A DNA stretch of 64,000 bases from Achatina immaculata (GCA_009760885.1 CM019715.1:21968003-22032002); one strand, 5' to 3'; shown: positions 20,986-32,174, counted from the stretch's first letter. Numbers and translations are program-made. The notes: generated by a model not told the origin, from the letters alone.

Positions 20986-22000
20986 TAACCACAAGTCTGA
21001 AGATATGACTCGGATGTTCACCTCCATAACTTACCAAAAGTTCCTAGTTGCTTGGTTTTCTTTCTTATATTAAGGTAACCAGTTCATGTCTTTGTCTTTT
21101 CTTGTCTGTTCAAGTTTTGTTTCCCTTGCTTGTTATGCTGGACGATTTTGTATGACACGCCCTTAGGGAAGCAAAACACGAGACACTCCCGCCACCCATT
21201 GAAACAGTACAAGAAGGTATTGTCTCGCCTTGGCCATTGTTTCCATCTTGTCAAACTGCTAGGTCATTGCGAACTTCAGTGTATTTATAGGTCAGCGTTC
21301 CATTGTTCTCCGTGTTGATGAAGGAATGTTGTGCTATAAACTACTGAAAAAATTCAGAATATAAAAATCCATATGTATGTCAATCATATGTACTCGTAAA
21401 CACTATCAACATATCGATGCGGCTTTAAACTTAGACAAAGAAACTGCAAAGCATTCCTGGGAGGTAACTGCAAGTGACTGAAACCTGCCTGAATAGATGA
21501 AAGAACGTGTGCTTTCTATGACAATTCATTTCTTTTCGTCAATTCAGACTTGGCTTTGACATAACTTTTGCTGTCGATGAGCGCGAACAATGAAGGAGAA
21601 ATACTGACTTGGATAAATCACTGATCGATAACGATCGGAGGCTGAGGTGAAGGAGATGGTATGAGGTTTCATGCATGACTGATGTCGCTTTTCTATACCG
21701 TTCTCCAAAACGTCATCGTTTATTGAAAGTCCCGTAGTTACAAGCATTGATAAATGCCGAGTATGTGGCGTCTTGGTCTTTTCATGTGCCGGATCTGGGA
21801 TGGATTAATACACCAGTCGGAGAATTATCCCACTTCTGAAGGAACCGGAGTTGAAGGTTTAAAAAGTAAAAGGAGTTGAAGATTTAATGTATCGACTCCA
21901 CAGTCCTGCTAACAGTTTCCTGGGGCAATACATGTGCCAAAACGGCCCTACAGACTCCTGAACATGTACTTCAGACTTGCATCATGTTAAGAGACCGGTC
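20986..22000. other. Gene-free stretch, nothing recognised
   Basis: The small frames at 21130-21318 and 21544-21747 (minus) have ordinary composition but no recognised domain and no neighbours to support them. No repeats are visible. Confidence 0.45.
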
Positions 22001-22004
22001 ATGG

Positions 22005-22147
22005 CCCAGAGGGAGAGAGAGAGAGAGAGAGAGAGAAACAGAGGAGAAACTTTGGGGTTCCTACAGAGACCGGGCGTGACCCCCGAGAGAGAGAAGAGAG
22101 AGAGACTATGGGATTCCTACAGAGACCCAAGAGATCGGGCATGACCC

Positions 22148-22190
<43 letters not shown>

Positions 22191-22632
22191 GAGAAACTAT
22201 GGGGTTCCTAAAGAGACCTCAGAGACCGTTCATGACCCAGAGAGAGATTAATTGACTGATTGATCTTTATTTCAAAAGGGTTAAGAATTGGGCACGCAGG
22301 CCCGTCTGACATTCTGCCCTTTATCATACATCTTTCACTCTATTCCAGACATTCTACAAATATGCTGTTCATATAACAAACATAACTAACATTGAAGCTG
22401 AGAGACATAAAATAAAATATAACATTTACGTTTCGCTCTTAAACATTCACTCAGTACAGAAGTAACTACATACATTATAAATGACTATCTACTAAACAAA
22501 ATTTTCGGGACTATTCAGAAAACAATTAATTGTATTCGGTGTCTGTAAGAGCAGTCTAAGAGAGAGACTATGGGGTTCCTACAGAGACCCAAGAGATCGG
22601 GCATGACCCCCGAGAGAGAGAGAGAGAGAGAG

Positions 22633-22669
<37 letters not shown>

Positions 22670-22680
22670 ACAGAGGATAA
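22005..22680. repeat. GA-rich tandem array, interrupted by a LINE end
   Basis: Units combine (GA)n with GGAGAAACT(A/T)TGGGGTTCC, TA(C/A)AGAGACC and CGGGCATGACCCC. They occur at 22005-22245 and again at 22554-22680; 22246-22553 between them is an inserted L-H 3' end. Unit length varies with the GA run. Confidence 0.88.
22246..22553 (-). mobile_element. L-H non-LTR element 3' UTR
   Basis: On the minus strand it ends with AAGGGCAGAATGTCAGACGG, CCTGCGTGCCCAATTCTTAA, CCCTTTTGAAATAAAG and a degenerate (ATCA)n tail. The same end occurs at 25088-25197 (minus) and 31085-31166 (plus). No coding sequence is included. AATAAA just before the tail may act as a polyadenylation signal. Confidence 0.75.
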
Positions 22681-23320
22681 ACTGGTTTCTCCTGGTGATA
22701 GCAGGATTCATGGAGGCAGTCCGACTCCCTGTTCAGAAAGCTGAGCATACGAAACTGAACGTAGAAGAAGAAGAATTACCCTAATTCCCTACTTGGCCTA
22801 CATACTAATTCTTAACACTAGACAAAGAACGAAAGAGATTTTTTTTTACCCTCATCTTGAATTAAAATTAGCACAGAATCTCCACCCTTTGTGCTCTTTG
22901 TACCCAGCCAAGGACATTTATTTTGAACACCCCCGAGGAAGACAGCATTCCAGGCAACCAACCTATCAGACAAGCACGATTTAATCTTTGCCAATAGACC
23001 AAATTAGAACACATGACTTGGTGTCAGATTTACTGCCCCTGGTATCCCAAGAACTGGCCTTCCCGTGTGACGTCTTTATTGCTAGATAATGAATTACCCC
23101 CCTTTTCCAAATCTCCCAAGAGTGTTTTGTCTGAGTTTGTTCTATTTGTTAAACGTCCTGTGCCCTGCTGCGGGTCTAGTTTTGCATCTCAGGCCATCTA
23201 ATAGGTGTATTTTTTCAATTGTTTACACAGTTCTCAATCTACCAGCCAGATCCAGTAAATGGGATCGTTTTTTATATCTTTTGCTCGCAAGTGTCTAACA
23301 CTTTATGTACACGTGGTCAG
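22681..23320. other. Gene-free stretch
   Basis: A short (GAA)n preceded by GAACGTAG at about 22758-22776 resembles the end of an L-J copy. The rest is unassigned. Confidence 0.4.
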
Positions 23321-23325
23321 TGTAG

Positions 23326-23480
23326 AAGTAGGACAAGTAAAACAGGAACTGAAACCAGGCCATGCAGGTGTCAGGGAAAATGAAAGAGCAGATCGCTTAA
23401 CCGAATCATCTGTGTTGGAGGAAGGGCAGGCAATAGATCGAGCAGACGTTATCAGTGCTGCAAGAGAAACTGCTTGAACA
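23326..23480 (+). mobile_element. RNase H remnant of a LINE
   Basis: The frame reads PGHAGVRENERADRLTESSV, then AIDRADVISAARETA and a stop. PGHxGVxxNERADRL is the conserved final helix region of the RNase H domain found in some non-LTR elements; the Asp of ERAD is one of the metal-binding residues. A related block occurs at 42538-42590. Sequence either side is too decayed to follow. Confidence 0.7.
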
Positions 23481-24030
23481 AAGGACTGGACCAAGAAACC
23501 ACAACGGTAACCTTGAAAGGTTACGCCGGTAAGCTTTAATTAGTGGCCTGGTCAAGGATGAAGGAATTGGGGAGAAACTTGTGCTGGTGAAAATGAACGA
23601 CTCATCAAGAGCTCCAGATATAAAAACTGAAAAGTTTAACTTCATATAAGTTGTAATGTTTACTGTTTACTGCTTGAATAATGCCAAGTAGCACTATTAC
23701 TGATCGCCACTGTGTCTTAAGTAGTAGTAATATGTTTGACTGTTTTCTGGTCTATTACACTCTGGTGTAAACAAAGTTTAAAAGAAGAAAGAAATCCATA
23801 GAATAATGTAGCTACAGAGTAAAGGCAATGTTTTGGCCACCAATAGCTTGTAAAGTTTGTTGCATATTTATTTATCAGTTAGTAGCAGTTGGTTTGTGCC
23901 GCCCTTTTCTTGTCTAATCAAATTTTTTGTTATGCCTTTTCGCTTCCTGTCCCACTTGATGAACTAATTCAGGTATTTTAAAAAACATGTCTTTCCTTGA
24001 TCTCCATTTCGTTTTTTTTAAATTTTCTTT
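23481..24030. other. AT-rich stretch, nothing recognised
   Basis: This may contain decayed 3' sequence of the RNase H element, but no tail or duplication is visible. Confidence 0.4.
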
Positions 24031-24044
24031 AAGTTGTCCTATGT

Positions 24045-24569
24045 CTCATCTATCGCCCTTCAGAAAGTAAAACAACTAAAGAAGCTGTGGAGAGGAACAG
24101 ACAGAACTATAAAAATAAGATTTTTAAGGGCTTGCATCTTTCCCATTTCAACATACGCCTGTGAGACCTGGACACTTAACAAAACAGCTGAGAAACACAT
24201 AAATGCCTTTGAATGTAACTGCTACAGAAGAGTTCTTCAAATATCATGGAAACAAAAAAGGAACAAATATGTCCATACTACAAGAACTTAATATTGAAAA
24301 AGGCTGGCTAGTAAAGAGGATCACAGAGAGAAAACATAAGTATTTTGCACGCATTAAATGTCATGATAATCTAGAGAAGTGCGTCTTGGAAAGGTACATA
24401 ATGGGACAAAAGAAAGAGAAGAAGACCAAAACGAAGACGGCTGCAAGACATCGTTGATGATCTGCAAATGGATGCATCAGCAGCAGGCCATCTTGCTTAC
24501 AACTGAGAGGCATACAGGAGAGCTGTTAGGGAGGCAAAGTTCCGCAAGGGACATACAAATGAATGAATG
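24045..24569 (+). mobile_element. 5'-truncated LINE (L-D)
   Basis: It reads IALQKVKQLKKLWRGTDRT, RFLRACIFPISTYACETWTL, then in shifted frames ILQELNIEKGWLVKRI, RHDNLEK-like codons, and the final EAKF-KGH-NE with an (AATG)n tail at 24556-24569. At least two frameshifts break the protein. It retains the stretch missing from the copy at 50195-50976. Confidence 0.87.
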
Positions 24570-24629
24570 TACGATGTTTACACAATTCAACATCTTCTTT
24601 CAAAAGTTGAAACCCATACTTTGCAATAT

Positions 24630-25087
24630 GTCAGTATCTATGAGAGCCAAGAAGAGAATGCAGCAGTGTTACAATGAATGAGTCCTGTTCTATGTATGCG
24701 AAGCGTGAACTGCCAGTAAAGGGACACTAAGAAAGCTGGAATCACATGAAATGTGGCTCTTAAGAAGAATGCCACGGACAGCTAGAGAGTCGAAAGATGA
24801 AGTTCTGAAAGAGATACAAGAAATAAGAAAAATTATAACGAAGATTAGAAAAAAGGCAATCCAAATTTTTGGGGTGCATGTTTGGAGGAGAGGCGAGCTA
24901 GAACATCTAATGGCAACAGGGAAGATCGAAGGTGGAAGAGACAGAGGTAGACAGAAAGAAAATATGTTTCATAGTTTGGCATTATGGCACAGGAAATGCA
25001 CAGTGACAGGTTCTATTGAGATGCACAAGGGGTCAAGGTCTGTGGAGGAACACGATGTGCTACGCCTGTCAGGAGGCGCCTTAAGGG
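24630..25087 (+). mobile_element. 5'-truncated LINE (L-G)
   Basis: A degraded frame followed by an open one encodes EMWLLRRMPRTARESKDEVL, KIRKKAIQIFGVHVWRRGEL, then EHLMATGKIEGGRDRGRQKE and LALWHRKCTVTGSIEM, the usual end of an RTE-type LINE protein. It begins just after the L-D copy and abuts the tail of an L-H element at 25088. Confidence 0.82.
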
Positions 25088-25197
25088 AGAGATTGATTGA
25101 TTGATTGATTGATCTTTATTTCAAAAGGGTTAAGAATTGGGCACGCAGGCCCGTCTGACGTTCTGCCCTTTATCATACATCTTTCACTCTATTCCAG
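25088..25197 (-). mobile_element. L-H 3' end with (AATC)n tail
   Basis: GATTGATTGATTGATTGATC at 25091 is the reverse of an (AATC)n tail. It is followed by CTTTATTTCAAAAGGGTTAA and CGCAGGCCCGTCTGACGTTC, identical in arrangement to 22246-22340. Only about 110 bp remain, grading into a GA-rich tract at 25196-25256. Confidence 0.78.
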
Positions 25198-25338
25198 AGA
25201 GAGAAAGAGAGCGATGGGGGAGAGATATGGAGGGGGGGGGAGAGAGAGAGAGAGATATGACTGGCGTGTTCTCTGACCTTTGTCTTATAGTTATTCAGTG
25301 CGCACAACTTTATCGTTTCTTTACAGTTTTCGAAGGTT

Positions 25339-25447
25339 CAAAATGTATAAACTAGGAAAAAAAGTAGGAACAGCTTTATTACTTAACGATTTTGTAGTCG
25401 TTAAGTAATAAAGCTGTTCCTACTTTTTTTTTCAAGTTTATACATTT
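25339..25447. mobile_element. Foldback MITE F1, near-perfect hairpin form
   Basis: The arms are about 50 bp: AAAATGTATAAACTAGG, AAGTAGGAACAGCTTTATTA and CTTAACGA on the left, and their reverse complement on the right, separated by only about eight bases (TTTTGTAG). The same outer arms bound the longer element at 43656-44001. It could form a strong cruciform or RNA hairpin. Confidence 0.9.
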
Positions 25448-25940
25448 TGTTATCATAGCTTTACCGCAGTGCCTCTTGTATAGTTGTATACTTATACACT
25501 AATTATTGTGTGTTGCCAAGGTTCAAAGGTTCAAAATCAGACTCTGGCGTCAATGCATTCAGGACAGCCCCCATATATGCCCCGGGGAATGCTGCAGCAT
25601 CCATCCAAGAGTTTTCAATGCTCTGCGGTTCCTATTCATCCTAATTTGTTTTTCTATTCCACCCTTCTAGCCATTTTAAGTGCAAAACCCTGCAGAAATT
25701 GTTGCAAATATTTAACTGTAATCATTGCTGTTTTTTTTTTTGTTTTGTTGTTTGTTCACTTTCTATTTATAATAATTGCTCTCATGTTGCACTTATAAGC
25801 AACATATAAATTGAAAAAGTGTCTCCGTCTTCAGCAATGTTACGCTTTTATTACTAGTCTTTGAAATCAGCCATAATCAGCGAAACAGACCGTAAGCGGA
25901 CTCCAAAACTGTTTATTGATCCTTTACAAATGTGGTTTAT
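25448..25940. other. Gene-free stretch, nothing recognised
   Basis: Mixed composition, with a T run near 25731-25741. No element hallmark was found. Confidence 0.45.
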
Positions 25941-26063
25941 GGAGAATAGGTTCTCGCCGAACATAATGTGGCTCTAGTCGATAAGTTCACGCCGAAGATA
26001 ATGTGGTTGTAGTCGATAAGTTCACGCAAAGCATAATTTGCTGATAGTCGATCATTTCATGCC
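25941..26063. repeat. 35-bp tandem repeat, about 3.5 copies
   Basis: The unit is ATAAGTTCACGCCGAAGATA followed by ATGTGGTTGTAGTCG, repeated with 10-25 percent divergence. Confidence 0.82.
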
Positions 26064-26224
26064 AAAGTGGGAAACTATTTTGCGACCCTTTTCTGCCCGG
26101 TTTATGTTGTCCCGATTCGTTTTTCCCAAAAAGGGAGCGATTTTGTTTTTTAAAGCTGAGTATTACTGTCGTAAACAGCATTAATAACTCACTTTGAACA
26201 TTTAGTAGCTGTCATGTGACGTGT

Positions 26225-26550
26225 GCTTTCTAGAACGTTGTCCCTCTCGCTGTCTCTCTGAATGTAATGCAGTCTTTAACAAGTCGACCAACATCTCGCA
26301 ATGGCATATTCAGACTTTCCGTGATGTCCTGAGTCCATACGCGGCGAGGTCGTCCCTTTTCTCTTTTGCCGGGCACTATGCCTTCTACTTCCAACTTCTC
26401 CAAACCATTGTGTCTCTTGATGTGGTTGCAGTGTCTCATCTTTCTAACTCTGACTGTGTTTACAACCCAGTTTTCTGCGACACCTAATCCCGTCAATATC
26501 TCTTTATTTGATTTGTATCCACGATATTCAAAGTGCCCTTCTATGACATT
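26225..26550 (-). mobile_element. 5'-truncated LINE (L-F)
   Basis: The minus strand encodes ILTGLGVAENWVVNTVRVRK, IKRHNGLEKLEVEGIVPGKR, then KGRPRRVWTQDITESLNM and DVGRLVKDCITFRETARG. This is a typical LINE C-terminal tail (GH-IKRH---EK--LEG--PGKR-RGRPRR-W). RT motifs are absent. Confidence 0.83.
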
Positions 26551-26724
26551 TTATTTCAAATGCTGTTATTCTCTTTTCTAGCGATTTTGTTAAGCGTCCA
26601 GATTTTTCATATCTACGTTGCCACCAAGAATATGTAAGTTTTTAGTAAACATTGCTTTGTTTTCTTGTTGGTGCCTTGCCACATATTCTTCATTTGTGGT
26701 AGTTTCTGTGATGCAGCCTCTCGA

Positions 26725-27265
26725 ATCAGTCATTTGTATGTCCCTTACGGAACTTTGCCTTCCTAACAGCTCTCCTGTAGGTCTCTCGGTTGTAAGCAAA
26801 ATGCCCTGCTGCTGATGCATCCATTTGCAAATTATCAACGATATCTTGCAGCCATCTTTGCCTTGGTCTTCCTCTCTTTCTTTTTCCCCATTATGTACCC
26901 TTCCAAGACGGTCTTCTCTAAATTCTCATGACGTTTAATGCAACCGCTAGTCTCCTGTTAACTTCTACTGTGCAGTCACATTTAGTGAGTGATGACTTAG
27001 CTACATTTTCTAGTTCCTCTTTGCCTACTATGATTTTGGGTTTGCTTCTCAGTTTGTCAGTTATGATTACTTTGGTTTTTGTTTATGTTTTAAAAAAGAG
27101 CTTCTGAGCTTCGATGTGTCTTTTGGTGGAGAGAATCAGCAGTTGCAGACCTTCTGAGCTGTTTGATTAAAAGACAATATCATGGGCGTATCTAATTTCT
27201 GGAATCTGGTGGCCCCCGATGTTGAAAGAGTCAAACTTTGCTGTTTTCTTGTTCATCTCTTACAT
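26725..27265 (-). mobile_element. LINE remnant, RT palm joined to L-D-like 3' end
   Basis: At the 5' (right) end the minus strand reads FNIGGHQIPEIRYAHDIVF, the palm region with YAHD in place of YADD, then KTKVIITDKLRSKP and VGKEELENVA. Near 26942 it passes directly into the L-D end (ENLEKTVLE-like, KGRPRQRWLQDIVDNLQMDA, HFAYN). The intervening region present in other copies is deleted. Multiple stops are present. Confidence 0.72.
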
Positions 27266-28195
27266 TCCTCAAGATGTTTTAAACGTTGATGTTAAACTCG
27301 TATGAAGAAAGGACACGCCTCTGTTATACTCCCTTTTGTACGTCAGACCAACCCAATGTTTTGCCTAATATAACTGATCTTCAAAACTGTCTTTTGAAAA
27401 CGCTAAAAATGTAGTTCTGCACCGAATGAACGTCTGTGAAAATACTAGTAACGCTTTGAACAGTTTTGTTTCGTGGAGAACTTTTTTTTAAAAGAGAGTG
27501 AACTTTTTCAGCGCACTCACTACAGAGCACATTTTGTCCATCTCTTCCTTCCCAGCTCACAGAAAGCTCACGTCCAAGATAAGCACAAATCACTCACATG
27601 CTCTGGCTGATTCAAAGACTCTATTATTAGATCATTCGCTTTGTTACACAATCAAAGCGTTCGTACATTTGTGCGCTGAATGTATGGGGCCCAACTGCCC
27701 CGAACACTTTTCTGCCCAACCAAATAATTAGAGCTAGCGTATTCATGCGCTCTGCTACCGACCCAGTCATTGGCTGCTTTTTTTTTTTTGTGTTGGTGTT
27801 CTATTTATAGCATCTGCGTAGGGAGAACTAATAAATAAAGGCAGAGTTTTTCCAGACCGTGTTTGACCCCGGCAGTTTCTAGAGTTTGCACAAACTTCTG
27901 GGAGCTAAATAAGTAGATTAGTCACGGTCTATTTTTAGATGTATCGCGAGAACAGAGAATGTAAATCGAATGGTTCAAGTGTTTTATTTGTTCGACGGTT
28001 GGTGGGTAATTCTACGTGAGTACTCAAGTTTTTATACCATACAACAGGCCAGGCCCAATTTGGATTTTCGTAGTCGATGCATTTCGAAGGAGCCTCGAGG
28101 GCTTTCTATTTTAAAGGAGAGCCTGGGGGACTTCAGGGATCTGTAATAGAAGAGAACGAAATGGCCTGTCAATAAAGAATGTGGGTGGGTGGGGA
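27266..28195. other. Gene-free stretch, nothing recognised
   Basis: It contains a T run near 27778-27790. Open frames at 27381-27593 (minus) and 27498-27731 (plus) overlap each other antisense and match nothing I know. Confidence 0.45.
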
Positions 28196-28533
28196 ACCAT
28201 TAGAAATGTGGTTTATTAGAAGAATGTTGCGAATCCCCTGGGCAGCAAAAATAACTAATGAAGAATGTAGGAGAAGAGCTGGAGAGACAACAAATCTTGT
28301 CAAAAAGATAAGAGAGAGACAATGTACTTTCATAGGACATGCAATGAGAAGAGGAGGCATTGAAAATATTATAACAACAGGAAAAATAGAAGGAAGAAGA
28401 TCAAGAGGAAGACCAAGAGAAATGATACTGGACAGTCTGACGGGATGGTGTGAGAGGAGATCACCAACTGAGCTGATGGACTGCATGAAAGATCGTGTAT
28501 TCTGGAGAAGCACAATAGCGAACACCAGTCAGC
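28196..28533 (+). mobile_element. L-A LINE fragment
   Basis: An open frame encodes LEMWFIRRMLRIPWAAKITN, EECRRRAGETTNLVKKIRER, FIGHAMRRGGIENI and RSRGRPREMILDSLTGWCER, the conserved L-A C-terminus. It ends before the (TGA)n tail, where a (TG)n(G)n tract at 28539-28562 replaces it. The 5' end begins near the residues LEAAEMW. Confidence 0.88.
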
Positions 28534-28807
28534 ACTGTGTGTGTGTGGGGGGGGGGGAGGGAGAGGAGAATAGTTTTGGTCCGACTTAAGAAAATTTTCC
28601 TTAAAAGCTCCCTAATGTACATGGCCTGCACTCTTTCCAGAAGAAAAAGCAATGATGACGGTTACAGACCTGGTAATGTAGTAAAACTGAACGCTGAAGT
28701 GCTGGGTACTTTAAAACAAAACTAAACAACAATAAAAAGAAGGCTTGAAAGAAAGAAACATGAAGCACCAGTTCTTATTCTTCTTCTTCTTGGAATTGTG
28801 AGATAGT

Positions 28808-28955
28808 GTTTCCCTGCAGCTGATGCAGTAAAGTTGCTCAGGCCCTGCATCGTGTTGGACTTGGAGCGGCCTATCAGGGCTATTTTTTTTTCAGTTTCTG
28901 AATGGAGCTAATAAGCAGCGAGTGTGTAATACTTCTTAAGCAGACTCTTTCAGAA
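28808..28955 (+). repeat. Dispersed repeat R6, diverged partial copy
   Basis: It shares the order CCCTG-AGC-GATGCAGTA, GCATCGT(G/A)T, TTTCAG, and CTTCTT-AGCAGACTC with the R6 copies at 14, 41 and 50 kb. It covers only the left half and is clearly more diverged. Confidence 0.55.
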
Positions 28956-28962
28956 AGCAAAT

Positions 28963-29245
28963 CATCATCATCATCATCATAATCATCACCATCACCATCA
29001 TCATCATCATCATCATCATCGTCATCATCATCATCAGTCGTGCCGGGTGGTGTTGGCTGTCATGTTTAACCGGGGCACCCGATCCTTCATGCAGGGCTTT
29101 AGTGCAGATGGTGATCTCCTCTAACACCACATTGTCACGTTATCCAGTTTCATTTCTCTGTCTTCCCTTGGCCCTTATTCCCTCTATTTTTTTCTGTTGT
29201 TACAATATTTTCAATGCTAACTCTTCTCATCCTTTCTTTAATTTT
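28963..29245 (-). mobile_element. L-A LINE 3' end, diverged
   Basis: An expanded (CAT)n tract at 28963-29035 is the reversed tail. Then GTTGGCTGTCATGTTTAACC, CCGATCCTTCATGCAGG and GATCTCCTCTAACACCAC follow in the order of the L-A copy at 44033. Frames are broken. Confidence 0.8.
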
Positions 29246-29844
29246 ATATATATATATATATATTCCAACATCACTCTGGAACACCTGGAGCAGTTTAAAC
29301 CAAACTTTGTACACATATGACTTACCATATAAAAATGTATAATATAGGGGTAAGACACCCCTATCTCTACTCTGGTAAGGGTACGAAGGGGTGACATACT
29401 TTCTACTAAATTGAAGGAGAATAAAAGAATGGTCTAATGGGGATAATCGTGAAATAGAGCGGTGCTAGTCTAAGAGCAGGATTTCTAGCCTCCCATGGCA
29501 AGTCCAAATAATTCTGACGGTCTAAATAATTTTGATGGCCTCTTTTTTGTTTTAATTATGTTTGTAAAAATAAATTTTAACTTTTTTCCCATATGTTTAT
29601 ATCAGCTTTTTATTGTATTATATAGTAGGTTTCATTGCTCAGTGACAGTGTGCCGTTTTCTTCTTTTTTTCAAATTAGCTTTTCAAATTAGAGAGAGAGA
29701 GGGAGAGGAAGAGTGAGAGAGAACTAGTGAGAAAGGGGAGGGAGATAGAGACAGGGAGAGAGAAGAAAGAGGGGAGAGAGGAAGGAAGAGGTAGAGAGAG
29801 GGAGAGACATAGAGAGGGAGGTGGAGAGGGAGAGAGATAGGGAC

Positions 29845-29876
<32 letters not shown>

Positions 29877-30250
29877 TGATAGATTTGAGATCATCATGTT
29901 TCTCTTATAGACAACCTTATGTTGCCTGCTCAAGAGTGAGTTCACCCAAGAATTTATTTATTCTTGCTAGCACCTGGAGGTGAAACTAAAAGTGTTGTTT
30001 ATAATCAAGTTTTGAATTAAATTAATATTATGCTGAATTTGTAAAGGACTTTATTCTATAATTTGTATACTGTACTTATACTTTTAAATACCGGTAAATA
30101 AAATTACTTTGATATTACAGTATAGATAGAATTCATTCCTTTTCCTGTCTAATAGATGATTGGGATGAATAAATCACAGGGCGACGCCGGGTAATCAGCT
30201 AGTACATATATTATTGTCATTCTTTGCCTTATATATATATATATATATAT
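29246..30250. other. Gene-free stretch with GA-rich and TA tracts
   Basis: (TA)n at 29247-29263, a GA-rich purine tract at 29690-29877, and (TA)n at 30230-30253. No gene was recognised; the leucine/serine-rich minus frame at 29724-29945 is the GA tract translated. Confidence 0.5.
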
Positions 30251-30255
30251 ATAAA

Positions 30256-30455
30256 TTCCTGTTTCCATGCCATTGAGGCATATTGGGATACGGTGTTAGG
30301 CCAGTATTTTTCATGACCTTTGGCACATGAAAGTGTGATATAGTCAGGTACCCATTTTTAGAGGCTGGGTGGACCCAGGGGCCCGTTTTGGTGTTTACTA
30401 GAAGAAAATCCCATTGCTGGGACTTGAACCCTGTGCCATCGGTTAGTAAAACGAG
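30256..30455 (-). mobile_element. SINE-2 copy, head truncated
   Basis: On the plus strand it reads TTTCCATGCCATTGAGGCAT, GGTGTTAGGCC, GGCACATGAAAGTGTGAT and CTGGGACTTGAACCC, the reverse complement of the SINE-2 body and B-box region. It parallels 51401-51666 but lacks part of the middle and the A-box end. Confidence 0.78.
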
Positions 30456-30459
30456 ATAT

Positions 30460-30632
30460 ATTCATTAGCATGTCCCTTGCGGAACTGTGCCTTCCTAACA
30501 GCTCTCTTCATGGCCTCTCGTTGTAAGCAAGATGCCTTACTGCTGGTGCATCCATCTACAAATCATCAACAGTATTCTGCTGCCATCTTCGCGTTATTCT
30601 TCCTCTCTTTCTTTTCGCCATTATGTACCCAT
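30460..30632 (-). mobile_element. L-D LINE 3' fragment
   Basis: CATGTCCCTTGCGGAACTGT, TTCCTAACAGCTCTC and TGCATCCATCTACAAATCAT match the reversed L-D end seen at 44862 and 48852. Only the last 55 or so codons are represented, with frame damage. Confidence 0.8.
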
Positions 30633-30852
30633 TTTGTCTATTATCAAAGTGCTGTTGGTAATGATAACGGCTGACTCTGTTGTTGTACTTAGTTACCGGG
30701 GGCGTCTTTAGAAAAACAAGTCCCAAGTCCTGTATCTTTCCACTCTAATCCTGTTCACCTGGTATGCTCTTTTAATCGTTAGCTTCACTATTTTATATAT
30801 CCACTTCAGGTTACCTCAGGTTAGTTGAATATCATCCTCTGTGCACACTAAA

Positions 30853-30892
<40 letters not shown>

Positions 30893-30899
30893 CCTCTCT

Positions 30900-31034
30900 C
30901 ATATCAAAAGAGTGTAAAATTTCACTATTACATTCAAAGTAAAAGAGAAGAAGTAATTAACTATTTTATTAAGTTAATTACTTCTTCTCTTTTACTTTGA
31001 ATGTAGCAGTTAAATCTTACACTCTTTTGATATG
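30900..31034. mobile_element. Foldback element F2, 135-bp hairpin
   Basis: The left arm CATATCAAAAGAGTG, then ACATTCAAAGTAAAAGAGAA and GAAGTAATTAACT pairs with its reverse complement ending at 31034. The loop is about eight bases and the arms about 62 bp, differing by a few small changes in the ATTTCACTATT/AGCAGTTAAAT segment. No coding content. It is unrelated in sequence to F1. A (CT)n run precedes it at 30852-30898. Confidence 0.85.
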
Positions 31035-31084
31035 TTTTTTTTCCTAATTTAATTTGTATATTTATATTAAATCGAGTGTGTGGG

Positions 31085-31166
31085 AAGAACGAGGGATGGA
31101 GTGATGAAGGGCAGAATGTAAGACGGGCCTGCGTGCCCAATTCTTTACCCTTTAAAAATAAAGATT
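31085..31166 (+). mobile_element. L-H 3' end fragment
   Basis: GAAGGGCAGAATGTAAGACG, GGCCTGCGTGCCCAATTCTT and AAATAAAGATTCATTC match the sense orientation of the L-H 3' end at 22246 and 25088. A pyrimidine-rich CT tract (31167-31235) follows. Confidence 0.75.
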
Positions 31167-31493
31167 CATTCTCCCCCTCTCTCTCTCTTTCTCCCTCCTT
31201 CCCTCTCTCCCCCCTTCCTCCCCTCTCTCTCTCTGGACCTTTAGGTAGCTAAGACACATATGGCTTACACAAGAGTTGTACACAAAACAACTGTCACTAA
31301 ATATCATCTGTAAAATGTACAGCTTTTGTGAATTCTTCATTTTCAATTTTAAAATGAAACTACGGTTCACTTTCTAGAAAATGACTGTTGTAAAAGTAGA
31401 CACTGAAGCCATAAATCTTTACAAAATATCGGCTGAGATAATAAAATGCAGGTGAGATTGGCCAAGACATCATCGTACAAACATACCTGTATT

Positions 31494-31707
31494 GTGGCGG
31501 CCTGTTTAGCTGAGCGGTTAGGCGTTCGGCTTACTAATCCCGTGGTGCCGGGTTCAAGTCCCAGCAGTGGGGATTTGTTTTTCTGGTACACACTAAAAGG
31601 GCCCCGGGATCCACCCAGTCTCTAAACCTGGGTACCAGAGAAATCTGGGAAGGAAAGTACGGCCAGGCACGATACCGACCACATCACTCTTTCACGTGCT
31701 AGGGAGT
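31494..31707 (+). mobile_element. SINE-2 copy with tRNA-like head
   Basis: The head contains A-box-like TAGCTGAGCGGTTAGGCG and B-box GGGTTCAAGTCCC, the internal Pol III promoter arrangement of a tRNA. The body continues with CAGCAGTGGGGAT, CTGGTACACAC, ATCCACCCAG and ACATCACTCTTTCACGTGC, shared with 51401-51666 in reverse. It is truncated before the 3' tail. It is a SINE, not a tRNA gene, because the 3' half does not fold as an acceptor stem. Confidence 0.85.
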
Positions 31708-31885
31708 TCACTTCTTCATTTCGCCTTCGTTTGTGCAACAGGTTCGTGTGTTTGTAAAGGTTTTCTTGGTTGTCGCAAGGGTGTACATAAAACTACAAAG
31801 CAACGGAACTGTCAGTTGTTAACTTTGTTACCCGAGAACACACTCGAGGAAGTACATCTCGACAGCATGGCTCATATGGTTCATT

Positions 31886-32010
31886 TATGGTAACTTGCAG
31901 TCCAGTTATGGTAACATGCGTCCAGTTATGGTAACATACAATCCAGTTATGGTAACTTGCAGTCCAGTTATGGTAACATGCAATCCAGTTATGGTAGCTT
32001 GCAGTCCAGT
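31886..32010. repeat. 21-bp minisatellite, about 6 copies
   Basis: The unit is AGTCCAGTTATGGTAACATGC with TTGC and ACATACA variants. Confidence 0.93.
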
Positions 32011-32174
32011 TTTTCAGTTACATTCTCCCCATTCAAGAACACGTTCATATTCAGCCAACAGCTATCTCAAATCAACTTTCTCGAGCATTCGTCAGTCGAG
32101 GTCTAGCCCGCCTTCCCTACTCATCAGCTGACCATGTGAAATGAAATCTGGTTTGTTTTCAAACTGAGTCACTT

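Noticed and set aside
31494..31580. tRNA gene with good A and B boxes
   Set aside because: The acceptor stem does not close and the sequence continues into a repeated SINE body found at other sites.
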